DNA of 64,000 nucleotides, taken from positions 186,001 through 250,000 of the forward strand of contig NZ_JAJSDX010000003.1 of assembly GCF_021272205.1 (NCBI RefSeq). Direction: 5' to 3'. The position numbers were made by a program, and so were the translations under genes. Shown here piece after piece: positions 9,001-16,028 of this stretch. The stretch is from Pantoea sp. Mb-10. Its GTDB lineage: Bacteria > Pseudomonadota > Gammaproteobacteria > Enterobacterales > Enterobacteriaceae. The notes below the pieces were generated by a model. The model made no database searches. It worked only from the letters and a program-made list of their open reading frames with translations, and had not been told where the DNA came from. The number at the start of each line of letters is the position of its first letter. Position 1 is the stretch's first letter.

Positions 9001-11696
9001 TCCGTGACGGTGGTGGTGAGGCTGTGCGCCCCTTCGCTCAGCGCGGGCGTGGTGAAACGCCAGTTACCGTTGCTGTCTACCACGGCGCTGCCGAGGACAT
9101 TGTTGCCGTCGCTCACTACCACGGTGCCGCCCGGTTCTGCGCTTCCGCCCAGCGTCACCACGTTGCTGCCGGTAGTACCGCCATTATCTACCGGGGTGAC
9201 GATGCTGCCGTTGCTGCTGCTCAATTGCAGATTATCTGCGGCCGCTGGCGGAACAGAATCAATGGTGATGTTGAGCGTGATCGAGTCGGTGAAATTGCCC
9301 GTGCCGTCATCGGCGACGGCACGGAACGCATAGGTGCCGTCCGCCAGCGGGGCGGCCGGGATAAAGCTCCACTGCCCGCTGGCATCGGCGATCGCGCTGC
9401 CCAGCACCGTGGTGCCGTTGTATAGCGTGACCAGCACGCCCGCTGCCGCCACGCCGCTCAATACCGGCGTGGTATCTTGCGTGCTGCCGCCCGCTGGCAG
9501 CACGTTGAGCGTGCTGCCGCTGTCATCCGTCACCTGCAGCGAGCTGGTGGTCGGCGGCACACCAGCGGCCACCGTCAGGTCAAAGGGTGACGTGGGGGCA
9601 CTGATATTGCCTGCCGCATCGGTGACCGTGACGCTCAGCGCGTGTGCGCCGTTGCTCAACGCGGGGGGGGTGAAAGACCAGTTGCCCTGCGCATCGGCCG
9701 CGGTGCTGCCGAGCAGCGTGCTGCCGTCGTAAATCCGGACAATGCCGTTGGCTTCCGCCGTGCCGCTCAACGTAGGCGTGCTGTCATCGGTGGTGTCGCC
9801 GGACGCCAGCGGGCCGGTTGCCGCGCCAACGTCATCACTGACCACCAGCGCGTCCGCCGCCGCGGGTGGCAGCGTATCGACAGAGAAGCTAAGCGCATCG
9901 GAGGCCGGGCTGACGTTGCCCGCCGCATCGGTGACGGTAGTGGTCAGGCTGTGGCTGCCCTCTGACAGCGACGGCGTAGTGAAGCTCCAGCGGCCGTTGC
10001 TGCCAACTAGCGCAGTGCCCAGCACCGTATCGCCATCACGAATCGTCACCGTGCTGCCGGGCTCGGCGCTGCCGCTGAGCACCGGCGTGGTGCTGTTGGT
10101 CGCCCCTCCTGCCGCAATAGGCTCCACTGTACCGCTGTCGTTATCGCTCAGGATCACGCCGCTTGCTGCCGTAGGTGGCACGATGTCCACGGTGATCACC
10201 ACTACGGGCGTTTGCGTGACGTTACCGCTGGTATCGGTGACGGTGGCGGAGAGCGCGTAGGTGCCATCTGCCAGCGCGTCCGGGATGAAGATCCATTGTC
10301 CATTGCTGCCCGCAACGGCGGTGCCGAGTAAGGTACTGCCGTTGTACAGTGCAATGAGCGCGCCGGGGCTGGCTAAACCGCTCAGCGTTGGCGTGTTATC
10401 TGAGGTGCTGCTGCCGTTGCCGAGCGGGAGCAGTGCAGGACCGGAATCGTCGGTGATCTCCAGCGGCGAGGTGGCGTCGGGCAGATTCGCCTGAACCGTG
10501 AAATCCCAGCTGGCTGAAGGCGCGCTGACGTTGCCTGCCGCATCCGTTAAGGTCACGTACAGGCTGTGCGCGCCGTTGCTTAGCGCCGGCGTGGTAAAGG
10601 CCCAGTTACCGTTGCCATCCACGGTCGTAGAACCGATCGGCGCGGTGCCATCGTAAATTTGTACCACGCTGCCGGGCTCACCGCGCCCGCTCAGGACCGG
10701 CGTATTGTCTGTGGTCGTGGCGTTAGCGGGAATGCTGCTGGCGCCCCCGCCGTTGTCGCCGCTCAGCGCGAGATCGGTCGCCGCAGTGGGTGCCTGCGTG
10801 TCCACCGTGAAGTTGACGGGCGCGCTGGGTGCGCTGGCATTGCCTGCGCTGTCGGTCACGACCGTGGTAAAGCTGTGCGCGCCATCCGCCAGCGTGGGTG
10901 CGGTGAACTGCCAGGTGCCGTTCGCCCCCGTGACCGCGCTGCCGAGCAGCGTGCCGCCATCGTAAACATTAACCAGCGTGCCCGGCGTCGCGTTGCCGCT
11001 TAGCACAGGCTGGTTATCATCGGTGGCCGTGCCGTTCACGATCGCGCCGCGAATCGGCCCGACGCTGTCGCTGATCGCAAGATTCGTCACCGCACTGGGG
11101 GGCGTGGCTGAACCGCCGCCTGGGGTGGTACCGCCGTCGCCCGGCGTGGTGCCACCGTCGCCCGGTGTGGTGCCACCGTCGCCCGGTGTGGTGCCGCCGT
11201 CGCCCGGCGTGGTGCCGCCGTCACCGGGTGTGGTGCCGCCGTCGCCCGGTATTGTGCCGCCGTTGTCACCACCGCCACCACCACCGCCGCCACCGCCAGC
11301 AAAGGCCGCGCCCAACCCAGCCAATGCGGCACCGCCGATACCGAAGGCCGCGATAGTGCCGGTATTGGTGACGTTTTCAGCTAACAGCCCTTCGGTACTG
11401 TCGATGGAGACATACTGAAAACCCTCCGTCGCGGGATCTTCTACCCACCAGAGCGCACCGCGATCGTCTTCCAGCACCAGATCGCTGTCACCGTCAGCAG
11501 AGTAGAATTTCTGAATAACAATCTTCTCGCCCGACTGTTTAGTGATAATTAAATCATTGCCGCTGCGTGTAAATGACTGAACGTCAACACGATTAAGATG
11601 AACTTTAACCACGCTCGGCGCCGTTAAATTAACTTGGCTGCCGCTGAACTCAGACGCAATGGTTCCACCTTTAGCCGTGACAGAGATATTGTTCAT
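1..11696 (-). CDS. Giant BapA-like Ig-repeat surface adhesin, N-terminal part (gene runs off the left edge)
   Basis: A single minus-strand frame opens at 11,696 (ATG, with GGGA about 10 nt upstream) and still runs at base 1, giving about 3,898 residues without the C-terminus. I checked the frame through the DAAGN-type motif of each repeat, and all lie in one phase. Residues 1-125 resemble the BapA prefix domain (SVVKVHLNR, SGEKIVIQKFY, ALWWVEDP). A small hydrophobic segment and a run of about 11 glycines (132-142) follow, then a PGDGGTT linker (147-188), then at least 36 Ig-like repeats of 99-104 residues (YDG, WSFT, LSNGAHS, VTDAAGN, VDT). Family knowledge: such proteins leave the cell by a type I secretion system and mediate biofilm cohesion. 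The secretion signal and exporter genes would lie to the left. No classical signal peptide is visible. Function is inferred from architecture. Confidence 0.93.
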   Translation of the reverse strand, partial: MNNISVTAKGGTIASEFSGSQVNLTAPSVVKVHLNRVDVQSFTRSGNDLIITKQSGEKIVIQKFYSADGDSDLVLEDDRGALWWVEDPATEGFQYVSIDSTEGLLAENVTNTGTIAAFGIGGAALAGLGAAFAGGGGGGGGGGDNGGTIPGDGGTTPGDGGTTPGDGGTTPGDGGTTPGDGGTTPGDGGTTPGGGSATPPSAVTNLAISDSVGPIRGAIVNGTATDDNQPVLSGNATPGTLVNVYDGGTLLGSAVTGANGTWQFTAPTLADGAHSFTTVVTDSAGNASAPSAPVNFTVDTQAPTAATDLALSGDNGGGASSIPANATTTDNTPVLSGRGEPGSVVQIYDGTAPIGSTTVDGNGNWAFTTPALSNGAHSLYVTLTDAAGNVSAPSASWDFTVQANLPDATSPLEITDDSGPALLPLGNGSSTSDNTPTLSGLASPGALIALYNGSTLLGTAVAGSNGQWIFIPDALADGTYALSATVTDTSGNVTQTPVVVITVDIVPPTAASGVILSDNDSGTVEPIAAGGATNSTTPVLSGSAEPGSTVTIRDGDTVLGTALVGSNGRWSFTTPSLSEGSHSLTTTVTDAAGNVSPASDALSFSVDTLPPAAADALVVSDDVGAATGPLASGDTTDDSTPTLSGTAEANGIVRIYDGSTLLGSTAADAQGNWSFTPPALSNGAHALSVTVTDAAGNISAPTSPFDLTVAAGVPPTTSSLQVTDDSGSTLNVLPAGGSTQDTTPVLSGVAAAGVLVTLYNGTTVLGSAIADASGQWSFIPAAPLADGTYAFRAVADDGTGNFTDSITLNITIDSVPPAAADNLQLSSSNGSIVTPVDNGGTTGSNVVTLGGSAEPGGTVVVSDGNNVLGSAVVDSNGNWRFTTPALSEGAHSLTTTVTDAAGNTGAATTPLTFTVDNTPPAAISDLVVTDDVGTEQGPLTSGDVTDDNTPTLSGSGEPGALLAIYDGSTLLGNTTVGLDGSWTFTTPALSNGNHTFTLTATDAAGNLGPASAPFVVNIQADLPAPTRALQLMDDSGNTVQELFDGGSTNVTSLALTGLVGAGNTVTLYDGATLLGSTVAGSNGRWAFRLNALFQGVHSIRGTVTDAQGNTTDTLLMTFTVDSVAPDAATNLVLTDDTGSTAVSIAAGSLTKDATPVLSGTAEAGSLITVRDGEVLLGSVVVNSAGNWSFASPALADGSHSLTATVSDAAGNVSPPTAPLAFTVDSTAPAAASNLVVSDDVGSSTGPLTSGTTTDDSTPTLSGTAEAGSVVRIYDGSVLLGSVTVASDGSWRFTPDAPMTNGQHDLTTTVTDAAGNVSPASPAFTLNIEAGVPVTNELIVISDDSGSTYVQLLNNSSTSDNTPIVSGQSGAGFLITIYNGTVELGTATADANGQWAFTPAALSDGTYVFRATATDPASGAASDTPTLTVTIDTVAPAAPVGVSVADGNNAPLPDGSSTNTNTLTLSGSGEPGGTVTVADENGVIGTVTVDNSGNWTFTTPALSDGNHSLVATVTDAAGNTGSASAPVSITVDTLIPAVAENIQLSNSGGTPIAAGGVTNDTAPVLSGLAEPGGTVTVSDGGVVLGTAVVNGDGSWQFTPNPALAEGNHSLTSTVTDAAGNLGPASAPLLLTVDTTPPTAASAIQVSNDSSGTAEPLTDGGTTNDVTPLLSGRAEPGSTVNLFDGTTLLGTATVGNDGNWTFSSPVLADGPHSLTTTVTDAAGNTGPASDAFVFTVDTSAPAAPGGIQLSNDSGTTPVTIAPNSTTNDATPVLSGTAEPGSSVIVYDGDAVLGSVIVGSGGSWSFTTPALAEGAHSLSATVTSAAGNTGAPSAPIAITVDTTPPAAAGALQLSNDSSGTLVPIAAGSTTNDTTPVLSGTAEAGATVTVRDNGAVLGTALVDAAGNWQFTAAPLAAGAHSFTATVTDAAGNSGPTSAAIPFNLDTTEPVPASNLLLINDQNGNAVPITNGFTNDTTPVLSGTAAAGSTVTVLDGTTVLGTVLVGSGGNWSFTAPTLTQGAHSLTTTVTSAAGNVSEASAPLAFTVDTQAPTAAQDLALNNDAGETIPAGSATRDATPTLSGTAEAGSTVILLDNGSTVLGSAVADQDGNWQITPQAPLSEGAHSLTVSVTDPAGNVSAASAAVSVIVDNTAPEEAANLQLSSDSSGSQQPVAANGAINDTAPILTGTAEAGGIVTVSNGATVLGTTVVDPDGNWRFTPDAPLGDGDYSLTVTVTDAAGNVGPASTPLTFTVDTTPPPAAADLVLNNDSGTAPQPIAANGFTNDTTPVLSGTAEEGSIVTVRDGTTVLGSTVAGSGGAWSFTSPALSQGTHSFTATVSDAAGNSSDPSAAFAFTVDTQAPDVASSLQLSNDNSGSDVPIAQGGRTNDTTPVLSGTAEANSLIVVRDNNQVLGSVVAGTDGNWRFTPADPLAEGAHSFTATVSDAAGNVSAPSAALDFTVDTTVPDQPADLTLSSDLGITPVTIGTGDVTRDATPVLTGTAEAGSTIAIRDAGAVLGTAIADSNGNWRFTPDAPLGEGAHSLTATVTDLAGNSGPASAALAFTVDTVAPDAAREVIAQDSAGNTLTGLTNDSTPTLSGLAEAGGLVVVYDGATALGSVQADATTGAWSFTSPVLTDGGHSLSVQVIDAAGNVSTSSEALALTVDTRIPETGGISVTLPGGAGEVPIADNGYTNVDTPILSGTTVANGLVTLYDGTTAIASVTADAQGAWRLTSPALGEGGHALAITVTDVAGNVSTPSTPFTLNIDTVTPDAASNITLSNDAGSALVPIASGGVTNDTTPQLNGSAEVDSVVRIYDGSTLLGSVTADSSGSWSFTPETLSQGAHTFSTTVTDAAGNVSANSSAIAFTVDSVAPGVATDITLVNNNGATPQPITNTDVTNDSTPELSGQAEANSTVIISDGSTVIGSTTADALGAWRFTPTLTDGTHALTVVVRDAAGNSSIPSASLTVTVDTAAPPAASDLVLTNDIGGGAVTIPNGGLTNDSTPVLSGTAIANALVQVYDGTTLIGSATADADGNWRVTTSALSDAVHTLNVTVTNSVGNVSAAASVSLTVDTSTPDAPASFGVYNNTGTVLVDVINGGYANDSTPVLLGTGVAGTTINVFDGDTLLGTARVDGSGAWRFDAPALLDGPHSLSVSVTNAAGTTGALSPFFDFTLDTAAPEAVSQLTVTDNVGGSTGDLISGTTTDDSTPAFSGQAEIGSVVRVYDGTTLIGSTTAGSNGSWTFTPGALANGAHSFTFTATDAAGNVSAVSAPAFDLNVQADLPPATTTLQLFDQSGSALVTLADGAYTQDSTPVLSGLTTAGYTVQILDGSDVLGTVTADANGQWTFTPDALSEGPHALSVIVSDGAGNDVQSPVTNIIVDTVVPTAVTDLSAANTSGTTPVEIVADSVTNVTSPELAGTTEANALVTVYDGNAVIGSTVADAAGAWRFSVLRLAQGAHALSVSVTDAAGNVGPRSAALAFTVDSVAPDAASPLVTNGNSNTPVANGGLLNDSTPLLSGTTEANAIVTLYDGTTAIGSTTASAAGAWSFTPTQALSEGNHALTVRITDVAGNISAPSAALNVVVDTLAPAAVDLTLSNNQGSAPLPIAAESITNDSTPQLSGTAEAGSVVSVYDGTTLLGTVTAGSNGAWSFTTGTLADGPHTLNVTATDAAGNVSPNAAITFTVDTTAPAAVVDLRVTDNVGSIVGDLANGAVTDDATPTLSGTAEANAVVSIFDGSTLLGSITAGGDGAWSFTPVTLSNGPHALSVTVRDAAGNVSAASDTVTITVDTVAPTGTTLAIANDLTGLTIPDGGITNDATPVLSGSAEAGSVVTIFDGTTLLGTVTVDELGAWSFTTGTLSQGAHVLSATVTDAAGNVSGTTSATIAVDTVAPAAVADLVLLN
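81..10853 (-). repeat. Array of 36 Ig-like coding repeats, about 306 bp each
   Basis: The codons for the conserved VTDAAGN motif recur 36 times. The asparagine codons start at 81, 381, 687, 993, 1,296, 1,602 and so on up to 10,530 and 10,839. Spacings are 297-312 bp, all multiples of three. The repeats are similar but not identical at DNA level, so the array is old or has been diversified by recombination. Linkers vary: most repeats begin with DLxLSND, while some have a longer form ending in DDSG. Confidence 0.93.
11131..11256 (-). repeat. Six 21-bp tandem repeats encoding PGDGGTT
   Basis: Six units of 21 bp in tandem, with few silent differences and a partial unit on each side. They encode a proline-glycine-aspartate-rich flexible linker between the N-terminal domain and the first Ig-like repeat of the adhesin. 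Arrays like this often vary in copy number between strains. Confidence 0.9.
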
Positions 11697-13233
11697 ATTA
11701 TTGACATCCCGCGTGGTTATCAGAATTGATAAAAAGTACCCAGCTTCCGTAGAAACCGGTTTTTTCAATAAATAACGCCCTGTTATTTATTGCTTCTCCT
11801 GAACGACCTCATTAACACAATGAAATCGCCTGTGGCCGACATCCAGTAAGGGAGTGGGATCGCGCGCTTCACCCCAGAAAAGCCCATTACTACGGCGCTA
11901 TACCGCGCCCGCAGCGTGACCCGATCGCACTTTTTCTGTGGCGAAAGCCACCTCCAGCAAACCAGTATGTTATTCATAAAAAACGCGTTAATTTAAAAAC
12001 CCTGGTCAGACAGCGCGTGCGATAGCCCTTATTCCTGGGCAGGCGCACCGCGTAGTCGCATTCATTGCCAGACGGTCAAGAAACCGGGCGTGATGCCGCA
12101 GGGAGGGTTAACGCGGCAGGGATAAAAAGCCTTCCTCTGCGGGAAATTCCCCTTATTTCGGCATCACATCGCGTCTGATTGGAATAACCGGGACCAAAGT
12201 CATTAATCTACAGCGGGCGACGCTGACACAGGTCACGCCGAGCGTTGTAACAGGACGGCGCGATAAATCGCGCGCGGGGGGAAGTGAAAAGTTCGCAATA
12301 CGGTAAAACAGGCCTGCCTGATTTATCGATATTTTATTGGCCCTAAAAATACTAGCGGCATTTGCGTCATCCACACCTGCAACCCAATTCCGTAACAACC
12401 CGCAGTGGTAAAACTGAATAACTTTTCCGATCTGGTGAAGGAAGCAAAACCATTTATCATCGGCAGAACGCCGACGGTAGAACGCCTGATGTCGCGCAGG
12501 CTAACGCTTATTATTTTTCACCGCGCCGTCAGGAGAAGACGTTCCTGCTTCTGAGCAGGCGCAGGCGGGATATAATTTTTATGAGCATCAATAAAATAGG
12601 CTTTAAGGTGTTTCTCGTTTATTCCCTCGCGTAAAACGGCGAGAGTGAATGCGCGAACGGCTTACGTAAAACGCCTTAAAAACATCGATAAAACTTACCT
12701 CTTAACAAAAGACTAACGTAGAAGGTTAGCTTTGAAAAATAGATTTCAAACCTCATTTCGGTAAAATTTAATCGCCAAAACCTATTAATTACCTTGCTAA
12801 ATTTCTTTTGATTTCACTAAGAGTAAGAAATTGCTGAACCGAGAAAGCGTGAAGCGTGACCTCTATCCGCACATAAAAATCTCAAGTACCTGATTTAAAA
12901 TAAAAACCGCCATCTTAACCCCTTTTTGCCTCTCAGCTGACTTTATTTATCTGAAAAACTTTGTTTTCCTAAAAGCGCATAAAAAAAACCGCAGGCGCAG
13001 CGAACGGGAATGGAGAGATATTTAAATTTTTGTAATCTTTTTAAGGATTGTGATCGCACCAGCAGAGTGCGCCTTTCGCGGTCTTCAGGCGAGGTGACAT
13101 AAATACGCCACAGACGGTCTTCTGCGCTGCGCTTAAATTAACGGAAGATTTTTAGCATTGTATTGAAATATAAATGCTGAAGGCGGGCGGATTATTCGTG
13201 ACGTATCACTCGGGCGTGACTTATAGCAAAAAA
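11697..13233. other. AT-rich intergenic region, no convincing gene
   Basis: About 1.5 kb between the adhesin start and the speA terminator. The only open frames are short (for example 11,783-11,977 and 12,153-12,398, minus strand). They lack a good ribosome binding site and any family resemblance. Base composition is clearly more AT-rich than the surroundings, with long A and T runs at 12,690-13,040. That fits the control region of a large biofilm adhesin, possibly bound by H-NS, but no promoter can be assigned safely. Confidence 0.6.
11766..11792. promoter_or_regulatory. AT-rich 11-bp inverted repeat upstream of the adhesin
   Basis: Perfect inverted repeat (11-bp arms, 5-base centre reading AGGGC on the minus strand), 70 bp upstream of the adhesin start codon. 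The flanks lack a T-run after the hairpin in the sense of the gene, so it looks more like a protein-binding operator or a leader hairpin than a terminator. The role is inferred. Confidence 0.45.
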
Positions 13234-13259
13234 TAAGGGCGCATCGCGATGCGCCCTTA
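13231..13259 (-). terminator. Rho-independent terminator of speA
   Basis: A perfect 26-base palindrome at 13,234-13,259, followed on the minus strand by a TTATTTTTT tract. It sits 25 bp after the speA stop codon. Confidence 0.9.
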
Positions 13260-13284
13260 AATACGACTGCGTTGTGAACGCCGC

Positions 13285-15264
13285 TTACTCGTCTTCGAGA
13301 TAGGTGTAGCCGTAGAGACCGCTTTCGAACTCTTCGAGGAACTGCGCGCGCAGGCTTTCGTCGATGTCCTTTTGCTGCGTTACCTGGTCGCGGAACAGCG
13401 TCATCAGATCGTTGGGGTTCAGCTGCACGTACTCCAGCATATCGGCAACGGTATCGCCTTCGTCTGAGAGCTGGACCTCCACGCTGCCGTCCGGGAAGGC
13501 AAACACATCCACCGCTTCCGTGTCGCCAAACAGGTTATGCATGTTGCCGAGAATTTCCTGATAGGCGCCCACCATAAAGAAGCCCAGCATTGGCGGATTA
13601 TCAACGTCGTATTCCGGCATCGGCAGGGTGGTGGCGATGCCGTCACCGTCAACGTAGTGATCGATGGTGCCGTCGGAATCACAGGTAATGTCGAGCAGCA
13701 CCGCGCGGCGCTGTGGCGTTTTGTTCAGCCCTTCCAGCGGCAGCACCGGGAACAGCTGGTCAATGCCCCACGCATCCGGCATTGATTGGAACAGCGAGAA
13801 GTTGACGTAAATTTTGTCCGCCATGCGCTCCTGCAGTTCATCGATGATAGGACGGTGCGCGCGGTTACTGGGGTCGAGGTGCTGCTGAATATAGTGGCAG
13901 ATGCTGAGATAAAGCTGCTCCGCCCAGGCACGCTGGCCGAGATCGTAGGTGCCCGACGCGTAGCCGGTATGGATATCGAACAGATCCATCTGGCTGTCAT
14001 GCAGCCACTCGCGCAGCGAGCGGCGCACGCTCGGCTCATGCATCTCCTGCCAGGTGTTCCACAGGCTCTGAATCGGACGCGGCGAATCGGCATCCGGGGC
14101 CACCGGGGTGCTAAATTCGTTGCGCTCCACGCCGATGATGTTGGAAACCAGCACGGTATGGTGCGCGGTCACGGCGCGGCCGGACTCGGTGATCACCGTT
14201 GGGTGCTCCAAACCGTGCTCTTCACAGGCATCGCCAATCGCCCAGATCACGTTGTTAGCGTATTCGTTCAGGCCATAGTTCACCGAGCAGTCAGACTGCG
14301 AGCGCGTACCTTCATAATCCACGCCCAGACCGCCGCCGACATCAAAGCACTTGATGTTAACGCCAAGCTTCGCCAGTTCAACGTAGAAGCGCGCCGATTC
14401 GCGCACGCCGGTGGCGATATCGCGAATGTTGGCCATCTGTGAGCCGAGGTGGAAATGCAGCAGCTGAAGGCTATCCAGCCGCCCTGCTTTACGCATGATG
14501 TCCACCAGCTGTAATACCTGAGAAGCCGCCAGGCCGAACTTGGATTTTTCGCCGCCGCTGGATTGCCATTTGCCCGACCCCTGCGACGCCAGACGCGCGC
14601 GAATGCCCAAGCGGGGAATCACATTGAGGCGCTCAGCCTCTTCCAACACCAGACGCACTTCGGTCATTTTCTCAATAACCAGGTAAACCTTGTGTCCCAG
14701 CTTTTCGCCAATCAGCGCCAGACGAATGTATTCACGGTCTTTATAGCCGTTACAGACGATCACCGTGCGGGTTTTGCCTGCATGGGCCAACACTGCCATC
14801 AGTTCCGCCTTGGAACCGGCTTCCAGTCCAAGCGGTTCGCCGGAGTTCACCAGCGACTCGATCACGCGTTTGTGCTGGTTCACCTTGATGGGATACACCA
14901 GGAAGTAATCGCCTTTATAGCCGTAGGATTCCCGCGCGCGCTTGAAGGCCGCGTTAATGGAGCGCAGGCGGTGCTGCAAAATTTGTGGGAAGCAAAATAG
15001 CGCAGGCAGACGCTGGCCATCCGCTTCACGCTCTTTGACCAGCTTGGCCAGATCGACGCGCACCTCAGGCTGATCGGGATCGGGGCACACGCTGATGTGG
15101 CCCAGTTCGTTGACGTCGTAATAGTTGTTTCCCCACCAGGCGATGTTGTAGGTGCGCAGCATACGGCTGGCCTCTTGATCGTTCATCGCCACTTCCTGCA
15201 TAGAGCGGAGTGCACCCTGTTCGCCAGCTGACGAACCCTTGATATTCTTCATGTCGTCAGACAT
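13285..15264 (-). CDS. speA: Biosynthetic arginine decarboxylase SpeA
   Basis: 659 residues. Converts arginine to agmatine, the first step of the alternative putrescine route, with pyridoxal phosphate. It matches E. coli SpeA along its whole length: MSDDM start, the PLP-lysine region [10 protein letters not shown], and a C-terminus ending in [11 protein letters not shown]. The start at 15,264 was preferred to an upstream in-frame ATG (15,276) because it matches the E. coli start and has GAGG 8 nt upstream. A small yqgB-like gene lies just upstream on the same strand. In E. coli speB (agmatinase) follows speA; here an AT-rich region and an adhesin follow instead, so the agmatine-using enzyme must be elsewhere or absent. 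Confidence 0.98.
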   Translation of the reverse strand: MSDDMKNIKGSSAGEQGALRSMQEVAMNDQEASRMLRTYNIAWWGNNYYDVNELGHISVCPDPDQPEVRVDLAKLVKEREADGQRLPALFCFPQILQHRLRSINAAFKRARESYGYKGDYFLVYPIKVNQHKRVIESLVNSGEPLGLEAGSKAELMAVLAHAGKTRTVIVCNGYKDREYIRLALIGEKLGHKVYLVIEKMTEVRLVLEEAERLNVIPRLGIRARLASQGSGKWQSSGGEKSKFGLAASQVLQLVDIMRKAGRLDSLQLLHFHLGSQMANIRDIATGVRESARFYVELAKLGVNIKCFDVGGGLGVDYEGTRSQSDCSVNYGLNEYANNVIWAIGDACEEHGLEHPTVITESGRAVTAHHTVLVSNIIGVERNEFSTPVAPDADSPRPIQSLWNTWQEMHEPSVRRSLREWLHDSQMDLFDIHTGYASGTYDLGQRAWAEQLYLSICHYIQQHLDPSNRAHRPIIDELQERMADKIYVNFSLFQSMPDAWGIDQLFPVLPLEGLNKTPQRRAVLLDITCDSDGTIDHYVDGDGIATTLPMPEYDVDNPPMLGFFMVGAYQEILGNMHNLFGDTEAVDVFAFPDGSVEVQLSDEGDTVADMLEYVQLNPNDLMTLFRDQVTQQKDIDESLRAQFLEEFESGLYGYTYLEDE

Positions 15265-15470
15265 CGCGAACCTCAATTTTCCGTTGAAAGATGAAAAAGT
15301 TGCCCTGTTTTCTTGCGTAAAAACCGGGTAAGTATCGCCTCATTTCGCGCAACCCCGTATCGCTGAAACTGATGCTAAGTGTAAAACACCCTGTTCGAGT
15401 CGGTGAAATCGCGCCGAAGGCAGCGGTTTTCCATCCTCAATAAGGCTGAGCGCGATAAAGGCTAAAAAGT

Positions 15471-15602
15471 TTAGTCAGCGCACGTGTCGGCATGATGACC
15501 GCAACACAGCCTGCGGTGACGGGAGAAAAGAACAAAACGGGAAAGGTATGGCAGCGCGCAGGCGTTGCGCGGTAAACCGGTAAGCGAAGACGTGTGATTC
15601 AT
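15471..15602 (-). CDS. yqgB: Small YqgB-like protein in the speA leader
   Basis: 43 codons, ending 206 bp upstream of speA on the same strand. The start at 15,602 is preceded by a strong Shine-Dalgarno (GGAGGTGAT) with 7 nt spacing. E. coli has a 43-residue gene, yqgB, at exactly this place. The products have equal length and share a NACALPYLSRF-like stretch (E. coli NPCAYGLLSQF); the rest diverges. An in-frame ATG at 15,611 overlaps the Shine-Dalgarno and is less likely. In E. coli YqgB has been linked to acid adaptation through SpeA activity; that is family knowledge, not visible here. Confidence 0.62.
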   Translation of the reverse strand: MNHTSSLTGLPRNACALPYLSRFVLFSRHRRLCCGHHADTCAD

Positions 15603-16028
15603 TGTTTTCATCACCTCCAACGTCTGCGACCAGCAAACGAAAAGCGGTTCCGGTATATGTCAGAAAAGGTTTCTGACGGCGCGACGCACGGCGGCGTCAT
15701 TTCATGCTGTTAGCAGCGGCGATTTATACAACCAGACGGGGGGAAATGCAAAATCTTTGTCGGAGCGCGCGGGGCGTGTCAGGAAAATGTTCCAGAAGTC
15801 GCGCAATAAAAAATGCGGAATCAGAAAAAGCACTGGAAAACCGCCTGGAGAGTAACCTAAAATAGCCGTCCAGATGGTTTTCCATCTAAACTGATTAACA
15901 ATCAGGCGGTGCAGGTGATTGACACCTCACTCCTTACTGCTCGCGGCTTTGCCTGAAGGGGCGTCGAGTCGGCCCGGCCACTTACGCTATGCAGTCGAAT
16001 TCAAACCATTTGTAAGGTAAAGAACAGA
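15603..16028. other. speA/metK divergent control region
   Basis: The 426 bp between the yqgB-like start and metK hold a putative metK promoter (TAAAAT at 15,858-15,863 with a weak TGGAAA at 15,834-15,839) and a MetJ-type operator. No other gene is apparent. Confidence 0.5.
15864..15895. promoter_or_regulatory. Probable MetJ operator (tandem met boxes) upstream of metK
   Basis: Four adjacent 8-mers starting at AGCCGTCC and AGATGGTT are in register with the met-box consensus AGACGTCT (6, 5 and 4 matches in the first three). They lie just after a candidate -10 element and about 140 bp before metK. MetJ repression of metK is well established in enterobacteria; the exact boxes here are inferred by eye. 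Confidence 0.45.

Noticed and set aside
11131-11256. CRISPR-like or minisatellite non-coding array
   Set aside because: The 21-bp units are contiguous, in frame and encode a PGDGGTT linker inside the adhesin.
4-11418. Many plus-strand open frames of 60-350 codons across the first 11 kb
   Set aside because: They are antisense or shifted readings of the repetitive adhesin. They recur with the 306-bp period, have no start signals, and show alanine/valine/serine- or arginine-rich translations typical of shadow frames in GC-rich repeats.
11783-12398. Two small minus-strand frames (64 and 81 codons) upstream of the adhesin
   Set aside because: No ribosome binding site, no known family, no signal peptide, and AT-rich control-region composition.
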